A stretch of 64,000 bases of DNA from Oryzias latipes (GCF_002234675.1 NC_019879.2:13210464-13274463), one strand, 5' to 3'; positions 44,072 through 55,950 are shown, counted from the stretch's first letter. Notes: a model not told the origin generated them from the sequence alone. A program made the numbers and translations.

Positions 44072-46383
44072 TGGACGCTGATGTTTCTTTAGATCCTTTG
44101 TCCATTTTTCACAACCTGGTATAGACTTTTCTGTCTGTCAAATACCCAGAGTCATGATGAGTGAGATGATGGAAACAAATTCACTTTGATGCAGACTCGT
44201 CTTTTTCTCTGCTTCCACTTTTCATAAAATCCAGTAAACCCAATAAATTACATTAATTTATGGATAAAAACTATTTTTTTATTTAGAAAGCAGCTGTTGG
44301 TTTGTTGCGGGATCTGGAGTCATAAGCGGTATCTGAGCTCCTCCCCGGCTCTGTACCTGTTCAGATGTTCACGTCCTCTGCAGCCAAGTTGGTTTGCCCC
44401 GCGCGTTAACCCCCCCAACCCCCCCCCCCCCACACACACACACACACATACGCGCGCGCCGCGCACATGCGTACGGGCTGCTCCAGTGTATTCTTCACAG
44501 AGTGCAAATACTGTAATTACAAGTACACACGACAGTAAGGGTGCCCTTGCGCACATTTCATTAACTTGGACGTGGAAATGAGCGGTTTTAGTCTAGAAAA
44601 ACTGCGGGGGGGGGGGGGGGGGGGTACATTTTTGGGATGCTCGTGCCGTGGCACGAGTCGTGCAGGAAGATTGTGCCCTAGCCAGGGCCGGCCCTGGTCT
44701 TCTGGGGGCCCTAAGCGAAATTTAATTTGTGGGCCCTCTAACTGATCAGCAGCACCAAAAAAACACAACTGTTGTTGTAATATAAATGAGAAATCCCTAT
44801 TAATACATTTGTGAATTATTGTTGCTGCCAAAGAATTGAATACAGTATATTGCCTGCATGTTGGATACACATTTAGTGGTGCACAACAAATTTTAAATGC
44901 AAAGAAATAAATATGAATGACAAATGTATATAGATATATAAATATATATTTTTTAATGTAACATTAAGCACTCAACAAATGACATTCACAAAACTCCAAC
45001 TTTCAAAAACAGCAACTTAACAGAAAATCAAATAACGATAAAACAATCCAACATAAAGAACACAACAGCTCAATGAGGGGATTTTGGAAAATTCAAAGTC
45101 TTTATCAGTCTGAAAAGGACCTCTCTGCACCTAATCCATTCTTTCTGGATCATAGACTGTGGTTGGTCATTCAGCTGGACAAATTGGATTTGAGGTTGGT
45201 GGAATTGATTCTACATATTTCATGCCAATGCAAGATTTTAAGACACATTCAATGTTGAAAAAGTAAGTCAGACTACCTGACCTGCTATAATAAACAACAG
45301 TTTTTTTAATGACATAAACCGGAAAATGCAGAAAGCACTATATGTGTTAGCAAAACAATTAAACAATACGATTATAACATGAGTTAAAACATTTTTCAGC
45401 CACCATACCATCATCATTATTTACTTTTCTCTGCTATTAGCCGTTTTGGAAGGTCATGTCCGACCTCATGATCTTGGAAACTTGGATATCAGAATTATTT
45501 TCGAGTTTTCCATTGGAAATGACGGGGTTGTTTATGTGCAATCTTCACCTCGGATCGATTAGTATAATTTGACGTAAATTGCGCAGCTGCACCGAAAGGC
45601 AGGATAATGTATAAATACGGCCCCAACATCCTCCAAACTTACCTTGTGATTGATGTTGAAGTTCATCTTTTTTCAGCTCCTAATGGTGGATAAAGTATCT
45701 TTGGCATGATGTTGTCTTGTCGCTTTAATCAGTGTGATAAAATGTGCTCGTTTTTTTTTTCTTTTTCCCAACTTTATTGAAACAAAAATGCGCTCGTAAA
45801 TGCACACTGTGTATGGCTCAGATGGAATGATGTTGACCAATCGTTGCAAAGAGGGGCGTGACGCCCTTATTTGGGTTGCCAGATTGGTTCAGGTGTGTTG
45901 AAGGGGGGATCACAAAAGTGCAAGTTTCTTTTGCACAACATTCAGAGCGCACGTTGGTACGGAAATTCTATCAAGTGGGTTGCCAGATTTGGGTCTTTCT
46001 TTATTTCATTTTTTTCGCCACTTCGGGGCCCTGGTGATGACGGGGGCCCTACGCGGCTGCGTAATTCGCGTATAGGGAGGGCCGGCCATGGCCCTAGCCA
46101 GTGGCTTCACTACTATGGTTGAATTGTGTAAAACAAATCAATGACTCCGATGTTTAATCAATCTCAATCAAGCTTCTTTTCATTGAAAGAAAAGATAACA
46201 CGTTTGCTTACCGACACCGTCATCGTCCATGTGCACATCCGGCTGGTCCACAGTTGAAGTTTCCCTCTCCTTCGAAATTCCCGCTGTTGACTTTTTCCTC
46301 TTTTTTCCGACAGTACCTGGATTTATCGCGGTAGTTTGCGCATTCCCGCTGGGGTTGGACATTTTACCAGACCGTGTGTTCAT
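41747..46383 (-). CDS. CCDC106-like protein gene carried by the transposon (frame break in exon 3)
   Basis: Exons: 46212-46383 (ATG at 46383, basic KKRKKS stretch), 43583-43738 (coiled coil KKISDLTKERDSLCQQ), 42384-42664 (Ser-rich, then Lys/Arg-rich) and 41747-42063 (conserved domain: RYKKVLKAYKKGRKLSLAY, VDRNTIVSNAPICELAV, and a basic end). All borders are GT-AG and the phases agree. The order of coiled coil, Ser-rich, basic and RYKK...VDRNT...APIxEL domains matches CCDC106, a nuclear protein of vertebrates. In exon 3 the Ser-rich frame ends in TGA, which overlaps an ATG (ATGA) one frame back; that frame continues correctly into exon 4. Either a 1-base deletion broke the gene or the second part is translated by reinitiation. 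Its role in the transposon is unknown. Confidence 0.72.
44400..44460 (+). repeat. C tract, CA repeat and alternating CG/CA
   Basis: A run of C followed by CACACA and CGCGCG sequence. A further run of about 19 G stands at 44606-44624. Both are in intron 1 of the CCDC106-like gene. Confidence 0.8.
44683..46090. mobile_element. hAT-type element in intron 1 of the CCDC106-like gene
   Basis: 1408 bp, CAGGGCCGGCCCTGG...GAGGGCCGGCCATG, with an 8-bp target duplication GCCCTAGC (44675-44682 and 46091-46098). GGGGCCCT motifs lie near both ends. No transposase is visible. It has inserted into the Merlin-type element and does not disturb the splice sites. Confidence 0.83.
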
Positions 46384-46710
46384 CTCTATGCCTTGAAATC
46401 AATTTAAAGAACTTGCTACGTGACTCGTGAGTGAAGGATGGGCGCATCTGTCTAGGTTGTCGCCGGCTGCAACTAATCAAAATGGGCCTACAACGGTGAT
46501 TGACAAGTTGATAACCAGCCGATATGATGGGGGAGGCCGCATGGCACCGCCCTCAGCCCATGAATACGAATATGATTGGCTTGGTTTATCCTCATCACAC
46601 CGATTTATTATAGTTTGCAATTCAAACGTAATCTGGCGGGAGTTAGTCACTGAAGCTCAGGAATAGTGTGGCGAGTGCGCGGAAAAACGGAGGATAAGAA
46701 AACTAAAATC
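46384..46710. promoter_or_regulatory. Shared divergent promoter region
   Basis: About 330 bp between the minus-strand ATG of the CCDC106-like gene and the plus-strand ATG of the transposase. It contains a CCAAT-type GATTGG (46574-46579) and no obvious TATA box. The head-to-head layout suggests coordinated transcription. This is inferred from position only. Confidence 0.4.
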
Positions 46711-48876
46711 ATGCCTGGTTTAGCCACTGAGCTAAGACAGCTTATCGAAGGAGAAACTAAATCTACAAGGAGACACAAAGTCTTAATCAAATGGCTGCAG
46801 AAGAAAATACTTCTAAGAAGACGGATGAGATGCAAAGAATGCAAACACAAGATGAAATTCAGGGAATCAGTCTGTGTGGATAACTATGCATGGTAAGTTT
46901 CTTTTTATTGAATAAAATGACAACACACATTGATAATTTGTTAAAGAATTTCTTGTGAAAATTAAATCTATTTATTGTGCTAATAAAAGGGCATCTTAAC
47001 TCATGTTAAGATTAAGGGTAAACATGCTGACTATTGTCCTTCTTGCCAAATTTTTGAAAATCATAATACATTTTTTTAACTCCTCAATTTATAACCATCT
47101 GCCTTCTGCCCCTGAGGTAGTAAAGTTGAATTTCGGGATTCATCAGCTGAGTCATCAGTTGGGCAGCTACTGTCCCGATGACTCAGAGCTTCAGTTTCAA
47201 TCAGTTTACTGATTTCAACATGGCGGCGCCTGTCTCAGGAACAGTGGTGCACCTCGTTTAGTCCATTGTTTTTACAGTTTATGAGTTAACGTCAGTGTCA
47301 ATCACAGATCCAAACCATATCTCCCCAGCTCAGCCTACCTTCACCAGGCCCACTCCTTTTTTTTGTTTGTTTTGCATTTTTCAAATCATGGGCTGAGAGT
47401 GGAGTCAGCATCCAACTGCCCTGTTGGGTTACCCTTTAATTTCTAGATACACACTACTATAAACTAAACAATGTACATGATTACAATACGCTAAAAGGCT
47501 GTGCATATCTGCTATAAAAAATAACAACACCATTGAAATATATTAATGTATATGTTATTGGGGTTCCTTGCACTGAATATTTCTAGTTGGGCTTTATGGC
47601 CAAATACACATTACTTTGGGGGGTCCTTGACTTGAAAACAGATTTAAAATCACTGCTTTGGCCACTACCTTGGCCTATGTCATAAGTATTTTTATTTGTA
47701 TATTTTCAGGATTTGCAAACACCACAGCCACAAAGGAAGGAAACTGAAGAGGTCTGTTAGACACAAATCTATATTCAGCAAATCAAAGGTCTCCCTCTTC
47801 AACTGGATGCGGTTTCTCTACAGGTACACTATTGCATTGGTATATTATTTTAGAATGTCTGTCTTTGACATAAAGTGTTTATTTCTATAGAAATACAATA
47901 TAACTATGCTGCCATAAACAATACTTGGAGACTGTACTTACTAAAATGTTGCTTTTCATCTTATATAGCATCTCTAGTCATGAAGATAAGTGATTGGAGT
48001 TATTTCACTTCTGTGATTTATTTTGCTAAAAGTTGTAATTTACACCTTAAATTTTTGGATTTTTTGTCTATCAAACCAAAAAGAAGACAAGAACTGTGGT
48101 GTAATAATAATTTGCTCTTTCATTATATTTGCACAAGGCCCTGCGCCTACGTCAAGTGGACATGATAAGTGACGACATTTCTGGGAGCTCAGCAACACTG
48201 TCCAAGATGGCTCGAAAGCTGCGAGATGTTTGCACCACTGCAATGGACAGATATCAGCAAGCAAGAGGCCAGTACATCGGGGGGCAGGAGCAGTTTGTCA
48301 CAGTTGATGAGAGCCACTTTAGACATAAAAGAAAGGCAAGCAGCAATCACTATTATGTAATAATGCAAATATACAAATTATTGAATGACAGATATTTTTT
48401 TGGTTTGATGAAGAATAATTCCTAATATTTCATGTTTTCAACAGTATGGACGGGGACGAATGGCTGGTGGGTGGAAGAGGAAGAAGTGGGTGTTTGGGAT
48501 GCTAGGTGTTGACCGGAGGGGGAGAAGACATGCTAAACCTATTCTTCGCTTGGTCGAGAGAAGAAGAAGGAGAGATCTGGTGCCGCTTATAGCTCACCAT
48601 GTTAAAGTAGGCTCTACAATAATAAGTGACGAATGGCGGGCTTATCACAATGCTTTACCTGAGCTAGGTTACACTCATTTCACTGTCAATCACAGTGTGT
48701 CATATGTCGATGCCCAAACAGGTGCACATACTCAACACATAGAGAGGGCCTGGAGAACAGTTAAGGAAAATGTGTGGAGACTCAGGGGAAATCGTACAGA
48801 AGAGTTACTGTTAGACCATCTCAGAGTTATTGAATGGCATGAGTGTTTAGAAACAAGAAAAACACTCCAAGGATAA
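46711..48876 (+). CDS. Merlin (IS1595/ISXO2-like) DDE transposase, four exons
   Basis: Exons 46711-46892, 47710-47823, 48138-48335 and 48445-48876, about 308 codons. The N-terminal part has a zinc-ribbon-like CKEC...WICKHH and the family block KRSVRHKSIFSKSKVSLFNWM. The catalytic core has Asp in FVTVDESHF, Asp in GSTIISDEWRAY and Glu in THTQHIERAWRTVK-type sequence (seen as HTQHIERAWRTVK), with the family hallmark YTHFTVNHS...FVD/YVDAQTGAHTQ between. The triad is intact. Intron 3 has a GC-AG border (AAAG|GCAAGC). The exon 2 to 3 junction is out of phase by one base with the only visible sites, so either a site is misplaced or this copy is damaged. The last 10 codons lie in the right arm. Confidence 0.87.
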
Positions 48877-51800
48877 AAGTATGCAGGCGGGGTCCAAAAT
48901 TTAAAACTCACTAGGTGCCAAATATGACCAAATTTGACGATGGAGGAGTAAAATTAAGAGCAACATTTGGCTAATGAAGGTTTGCTCTTCATTAGCCATT
49001 TCTTGTTAATTCGCTTATTGGTGGATTTTATCTAAGCTCTTCTGCCGTTCTTGTATGATATTTGTATAATATTGACCCTTCAGAACATCAAAACATTATT
49101 TTTAAAGGTCATATTTTATACATTTACCCTAACCTGGCTTTTCTAATTAGAATTTGTTCTTTATGGTATCATTTCAGATACTGAGGAAACTGTAGCTCCA
49201 ACAGCATTTCTGCATTTTAAGAAGAAAGAGCTTAAACGACGTGAGGCCAAGAAGAAGAAGCAGCACACAGTCACCAAAAAAATCAGTGACCTGACTAAGG
49301 AGAGAGACTCCCTCTGCCAACAAGTTGGTCAAAGTAAGTGGGCCCACAGTTTTGTTTGTTGTTTGAAACAGGACTGCACACCTGGCAATAATACTTTGGT
49401 GCTTTGTAAAATATATATATTAAGGGAAAGAAAGGCCAATATTTAACAGTGAGAAGGCCCCCATCAAAACATGGAGCTCGGCGCTATGGCCAAAAAAAAA
49501 AAAAACTTTGTCTAGGTTGTCCTCATACTCCCTCTTCTGCTAACGACCATCAAACGGATTTTGCTGCGTGTGATTTGATGCTCCAAGTTTAAAGTCACCA
49601 CCACAGTGACCACATTTTATTTTTTGACTCACCAGCCACCATCAATAATGTGTTTCATTTCCTATCACAAATAAGTTGTTTTTGTTTCCTTTAGCACAGC
49701 AGCAAAACATGTCACTTAAAAAGACCCCCATGCATCGCCCACAAGATCAACTGTAGTCTGGACCAGCTGACGAGAATGACAACTTTTTTAAGAAAATGAA
49801 ATGATCTAAAAGTAATTTGTAAATGGCATGAAGACATTTTTAATGTCATGCAACTGGAAACTCTAACTAAAACATGCAGAGAAAACAAGGACAGATTTAC
49901 TCCAAGAAAGCAGAGTGCTGGGTAAATAGAGGCCAGATTCTCCCAAAAAAATGGGAAAATCTTGAACTACAAATTTGAATTAATTGATCAAATTAATTTA
50001 TTGGCCAGGTCTATTGGAACACAAGTGTGTTATTGCACAGTTAGTTCCTAAAAGATAATAGCCTATTTGTAGCATCGATTAACAGCAAACACATCTGTTC
50101 AACTGATGACCCACAGTGATGCTGATTAATTAAATAGTAAGTCTTGGGAAATGCAAATGTTAAAAGAATGTATGCGAGTGGACTTGTATTATCATAGGTA
50201 ATAATTTCAAATTAACAATTGAATTGTGTTTTCTATCATGTTGTTCACACAGATAACAGTGGGACAACTGACTCATCCTCCTCGGCCAACACATCTCCTG
50301 GTGCATCTTCTTTTTCTTCGTCCTTCAGTTCATCCAGCTCCAGTTCATCCAGCTCCAGTTCATTCAGCTCCACTTCATTCAACTCCTCTTCATCCAGCAC
50401 CTCATCAACTGCTTTTTCAGATCAGAAATGAAGAAAAAACGCAAGAACAAAAAGATGCACCGCCACCGGAGTCAAAAAAAAAAGGACAAAAGAAAGAAAA
50501 AGAAGACAAAAAGGGAACACAGCAGGCGAAGAGGTAAGCGTAAAGACAGGACAGCAAAAAGGCCACTCCCCTCATGTGTGTCAGGGTGTCGAGCATGGAG
50601 ACATCACATCTGTCTCTTTGTGTCTCTGTTTGTCTGTATCTGTCTTTTTCTATGTCTGTCTAGCTTTCTTTCTGTTTTTGTGTGAAAAAATGTTTTAAAT
50701 GTATGTCCTGGTGGGTATAGTATTGTGAACTCTCCAATTGCCTTGTTTGTGTAGTCTTCATCCCTTTTTGCAACCGCATAGTATCTGTGTTTGTGTCCCT
50801 GTGTTTATTCACTTATTGTATGTTTGTTGTACTTAAATTTCTATCTGTTTCAGCACGTCATCCTCAAGAGGTCATCAAGAGATACAAGAAAGTCCTAAAG
50901 GCTTACAAGAAAGGGAGAAAGCTGAGTTTGGCATATCAGAAGGTCGGTGTTGACCGAAACACCATTGTCAGCAATGCTCCGATCTGTGAATTGGCTGTGG
51001 TGGCCCCAAAGACATATAAGGAGTTACTGGGTGCCCACACGCCACAGCAACGACTTCAGGACTTTTCAAAAAAATGTCTGGAAGTGATAAATAGTGATCC
51101 AAACCTTTTGAGGGATGTTGAACATCAAAAGAAGAAGGGAAAACTGATTCCTCTGTCCAGGAAAGCTTAGGTATTGAAACACTGCGGGATGGTGTCACAG
51201 AGTAGTTCAGTGTTGCTCAGGTCCGGTTGACCAAATATATTGAGTTCGAATTGTTCTACAGCAATCCTTGTTATAGATTCATTTGTTTTTTTCTGTTCTG
51301 CTCAAAAAGTTCTAAAATTCCGTTTTATTCTGCTGATCTGCCATGTGACGACTCAGTATGTGTGGAAAAGGAATAAACAGTGTTCAACACTTAACTTGTG
51401 GTGTTTCTTTGGTCAAGTACGGTAAACAGAAAAAGCTATTAGTGAAAGAAGGATGAGATAAAGCATCTGATATTTTGAATATTACATATTTTTGTACCTT
51501 GAAATTGTCCCACCCATTTGCTTTTCAACAAAGCTTCACTAGCAGATGGTTAAACTATTAACAACTGACCTGTAAAGTGTGAGTTAATATAGCAGTTAAG
51601 CGTTAGTTATTAGCTTGTAAATGTTATTTGGACGTTATTATAAAGTTGGAATTGATCCTCATTTACAAATAGTGAAGAAACGAGGAATAGCTGCAACTTT
51701 ATAATAACGTCCTAGTAACATGTTTAAAGTATTAACTGATTCTTAATAAGTCATTAGTAAGTAATTTATTAACAGTTTCTTCATCATCTGGCTAATTAAT

Positions 51801-52019
51801 AAGGTACAGTTAGAACTCATGAATATACGGGTAACAAGTCATTTATAGCTCACTAACTAAAAGCTTGTTAGTTATCTGCTGTCTATCTATAAGATACATT
51901 TATAAATCCTTAACTAACTGTTAACAGTTATTTAGCAAGTCATCTATTGCTCAATAACTAAGAGTTTATTAATGATTTGTTAACCAGCTATAACGGATAG
52001 TTATTATAAAGTGTTACCC
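48845..52019 (-). repeat. Right inverted arm of the Merlin-type transposon
   Basis: 3175 bp, the reverse complement of 40898-44071. It begins inside the last exon of the transposase and contains CCDC106-like exons 2-4 in plus orientation. Confidence 0.92.
49178..51170 (+). pseudogene. CCDC106-like duplicate without exon 1
   Basis: Exons at 49178-49333, 50253-50533 and 50854-51170 mirror exons 2-4 of the left-arm gene, with the same splice sites and the same ATGA frame break at 50428-50431. Exon 1 and its promoter are missing, because they lie in the unique centre. Expression would need read-through from the transposase gene, and none of the transposase exon ends that I see joins exon 2 in phase. 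AATAAA follows at about 51372. Confidence 0.77.
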
Positions 52020-52175
52020 GGAGCGGTGCTGTCACAGGAGCAAGGTGGGGAAGTAAGGCCCATTGTTTACGCCAGCCGAGGTCTATGGCCCCCAGAGCGT
52101 AATATGAATAACTCCAGCTCAATGACGCTGGAGTTTCTGGCTATGAAGTAGGCGATGGCCGAAATGTACAGGGAG
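52020..52175 (+). pseudogene. Gypsy RNase H, middle part
   Basis: Continues the frame of 39886-40897: GAVLSQEQGGEVRPIVYASRGLWPPERN...MTLEFLAMK. It ends at the L1-like insertion. Confidence 0.87.
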
Positions 52176-52266
52176 TTTTTTTTTTCTTTCCTCTTCCCTC
52201 CCCCCTCTCCCCCCTCCTCATATGTAAATCACCTGGAAGCAACTCATCCTCGGTAAGTATTTATTT

Positions 52267-52500
52267 ATGCACGGAACGGGTGCGCGCGCACACAAGCGCA
52301 CACATGGGCGTGCACATGCGATCCCGCACACACACGCCGACATACTGCAAACACCTCACACAGGCTCCCATAGGACGCACACGACACGCAGCTCACGTAG
52401 CCAGAAAACGTTCACGCGCACACATGCACAGCGCTCCTCTGTCACGTGCAGCGGGTTTGCAATGCGGGCACGCGCACACAGACTGGCACACACGCATTAC
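52267..52500 (+). repeat. CACACG-rich leader of the L1-like element
   Basis: Alternating CA/CG stretches with many GCACACA motifs upstream of ORF2. The ORFs read through it are compositional. Confidence 0.6.
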
Positions 52501-52531
52501 TTAGCTTTACACCTTTTCAGTCAGAGCAGTT

Positions 52532-55500
52532 ATGAACAGTCTTAACATCGTTAGCTGGAATGTGCATCGACTTGGCTCTGGGCCAAAGAGATTGAAAGTT
52601 TTAAATCACCTGTGTGGTCTAAAAGCAGATATAGCTCTACTGCAGGAGACCCATTTATTGAATTCATTGAATCACCTCCTGTGCTGCTTACAATTTCCAG
52701 TCATATGTTCTGCCAGTTACAACTCCAAACAACGAGGAGTTGCTGTTTTAATTAATAAAAATCTTAATTTTACTCATAAGGATACAGTTACTGACCCAGA
52801 AGGCAGATTTGTAATCATTAATATATCCATTCAGAATAAGGACTTGTGTAGCGAGTGTTTACGGCCCTAATGTTGACGACTCTTCCTTCTTTCACAGATT
52901 CTTCACCTCACTCTCAGTTCACTCTGACTCCACAATCATTATCGGAGGAGACGTCAACCTTGTTTTGGACCCTGAACTTGACAGACTCAGCACAGCAGCA
53001 AACCAGCGTACATGGCGGTCTGCAAGTATTCTAAAGCAGTACATGAATGATCTGGGTCTCTGCGACACGTGGCGCTCATGTCATCCAAGCACTAAAGGGT
53101 TCACCTTTTTTTTTCCAGTTCACCACTCACACTCCCGTTTAGACTATTTATTAATCAGTAACTCTCTTTTAAAAAAATATTCAAAGTTCCAACATTCATC
53201 CAATTATTATCAGTGATCATAAACCAGTCTCTGTAAATATTTCTAGGGAAATATCCACACCCTCAGGTACAACCTGGAGGTTTAATCCGTCTCTCTTAAA
53301 GGACCAGGAATTTATTGAATTCTTTAAAAAAGAGTGGGCAACCTTCTTAGACTTCAACAATACTCCAGACATCTCACCATGCCTTCTTTGGGAAACAGCA
53401 AAGGCAGTCATGAGAGGGAAAATCATTTCTTATTCAACGCACAAAAAACGCAAAGAGAAAGCAGAATTATTAGAACTTGAAAATAAAATCAAAACTCTGG
53501 AGACTGCTTCTGCTGCTTCTGCACAGGAACACATTCTGGGAGATCTGAAAAATTTAAAGCTGCAGTTAAATGACATCATTAATAAACAAACACAATTTCA
53601 AATACAAAGGCTACGACTTGAAATATTTGAAAACTCTAATAAATCTGGCAAATTTTTGGCTAATCAGCTTAAAATTAATAGAGAAAAATCATCAATCACC
53701 TCTATTATGGACCAAACAGTAAATGTCACTCACGACCCGGTCAAAATTAATAACGCATTTGAAAACTTTTATAAAAATTTGTACACATCACAGATCAATC
53801 TGTCAGAGCGAAGTATTGACTCATTTCTTAATAATGTAAACCTACCCAGGTTAAATGAGGATCAAATCACAAATTTAGACTCTCCGCTCTCGTTGTCAGA
53901 ACTTCATGAAGCTCTGTTACTTATGCCTAATGGTAAAAAACCAGGGCCTGACAGCTTTCCTGCTGAGTTTTATAAAGAATTCTGGGAACAGCTGGCACCA
54001 ACATTTTATAAAACGGTCACATTTATCAATGAGAGCCAATCAATGCCACCTAACGTGAACTCAGCCAACATAATCCTTCTTCTAAAACCAGACAAAGATC
54101 CCACTAGTCCTTCAAGCTATCGCCCCATTTCTCTAATCAGTGCAGATGTAAAAATATCTGCAAAGAACTAGCACAGAGAATAGAAAAAATCACTCCTCAC
54201 ATAATTCACTTCGACCAAACTGGATTCATCAAAGGCAGACACTCGGATGACAATGTCCGTAGACTAGTTAATATAATAGACTTTGCCACCATTGAAAACC
54301 AGGAAATTACTGTACTATTGCTGGATGCTGAAAAAGCCTTTGGCAGAGTAAACTGGAAGTTCCTTATTGCTACCCTCCATAAGTTTGGTTTTGGAGAAGC
54401 ATTCATCAATTGGATCAAAATATTATATCACAACCCCAATGCATCAGTTAGAACTAATAAACAGACTTCAAACAGGTTTTTTCTTGGAAGAGGAACCAGA
54501 CAGGGTTGCCCACTCTCTCCTTCTCTTTCTGCTATATTCATTGAGCCTCTAGCTGCAGCAATAAGACAGAATGAGAGCATTATAGGAATAAAAACCAAAC
54601 ACAGCCATCTTAAAATTAGTCTCTATGCAGATGACATATTTCTGTTTTTAAGGAATTTACATTCTGTAAATGAAACAGCAATGATCATTAATGAATTCTC
54701 CTCCATATCAGAATATTCCATTAATTGGAATAAGTCTGTTTTATTACCACTCAACATGAATTTGGAACAAAGATTCACAATTCCAGTTAAAACAGTAAAA
54801 ATCAAATATCTGGGTATCTACTTTTCCCCCAAACTATCAGAACTGGTGCAGCTAAACCACACCCCATTACTGAAAAGCATTCAGGACGATCTAACACGCT
54901 GGACCAACCTGCCTCTGTCACTTATGGGCAAAGTAGCCACGGTTAAAATGAAAATCTTATCCAAAGTTAATTATCTCTTCTCAATGATTCCCACACAACC
55001 ATTAAAATGGTTCAAAACATTAGACTCATCCATATCAAGCTTTTTATGGAACAATAAACCTGCAAGAATTAGTCTAAAAACTTTGAAATCTGCAAAAAGC
55101 TGTGGAGGATTAGAATGAACTAATTTCCACAAATACTTTCTTGCAAATAGATTACAATACATCTTAAAATGGTTAAAAAATAATCCAGAAACCAACTCAT
55201 GGTTAGACTTGGAACAGGCATTATATGGAAAGATCAACCTGTCAGATCTACCATTTATAAGCCAAACAGTTAAAAACCAGGATTGTTTCATAACTATTAA
55301 TATAAACACCACTTTAACAGCCTGGTGGGAATTTCTCAAAATATCAAAATCATCAATTCAACCGTGCAAAATGACACCCATCTGGAACAACCCGGACATC
55401 CTTATAAACAAAAAAATGATTCACTTCCCAGCTTGGCAAGCAGGGGGCATAAAACAACTAGAGCACGTAATTATTGATGGAAGATTCATAACTCCCCAGG

Positions 55501-55950
55501 AACTTCAAGACAAACATGGAATAAATAATTTTTTGGAATATCAGCAACTTAAATCAAGTATTACTAAAAAGTTTAAATATAAAGACAACGATTTAAAGCT
55601 ACCAGATGTAGTTACCACTCTGATTAATTTTTCAATGAATAGAACTCTCTCCAATATATACAAACTTTAATGTAATTTAGATAACAATATTTCCCTTCCA
55701 ACAACAAAATGGGATGCAGATTTGAGCATCAGCACAGATGAAAGCTCCTGGTCAGAACTCTGTCTAAACACCTTTAAACTGACAAAAAGTCCAAATTTGC
55801 AGCTAATCCATCTCAAAACTCCGACAGCTACATGCACGCACTGTGGTTCTGCACACCTGTCTAGGCTCTCTGGCAGCAGGTATGTGCCGATTTATCAGTC
55901 TGGCTTAAGGTTTCAATCACGGCCTCACCGTCACTTTGTGTGCTTGGTGA
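52532..55950 (+). pseudogene. L1-like ORF2 (endonuclease and reverse transcriptase), broken
   Basis: ATG at 52532. The endonuclease shows IVSWNVHRLGSGPKR, ALLQETHL, IIGGDVNLVLDPELDR and SRLDYLLIS. The linker and RT show MPNGKKPGPDSFPAEFYKEFW, SSYRPISLISAD, FDQTGFIKGRHSDDN, LLDAEKAFGRVNWKFL, RGTRQGCPLSPSL and the active site SLYADDIFLFL. A C-terminal part follows to about 55950 (WNNPDILINKKMI..., YMHALWFC-like). Frame changes at about 52855, 53205 and 54155 and stops at 55116 and 55668 kill it. It encoded the enzyme that nicks target DNA and reverse-transcribes the element. It is closest in style to fish L1/Swimmer-type LINEs (inference). Confidence 0.9.

Larger units (their letters stand above)
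40898..52019 (+). mobile_element. 11.1-kb Merlin-type transposon with 3.17-kb inverted arms
   Basis: The ends GGGTAACACTTTATAATAAC and the exact complement at 52000-52019 bound inverted arms 40898-44071 and 48845-52019. The unique centre (44072-48844) holds a Merlin/IS1595-type transposase (plus) and exon 1 of a CCDC106-like gene (minus), head-to-head. Exons 2-4 of the second gene lie in the arms. The element splits a Gypsy RNase H frame (SGA | GAVLSQ) with exactly 8 surplus bases, the length of a Merlin target duplication. However, the two 8-mers (ACCGAGCT left, GGAGCGGT right) do not match. Merlin elements as I know them are far shorter, with short inverted ends, so this one is atypical. 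Confidence 0.82.

Noticed and set aside
50226..50537. Pro/His-rich ORF overlapping the Ser-rich frame (also 42380-42691)
   Set aside because: It is a third frame of the same exon that ignores the splice acceptor phase; the Ser-rich and Lys-rich frames fit the CCDC106-like domain order.
40898..52019. Reading the large inverted repeat as a Polinton or a DNA virus genome
   Set aside because: There is no polymerase B, packaging ATPase, capsid or integrase of the Polinton type. The only enzyme is a Merlin-type transposase.
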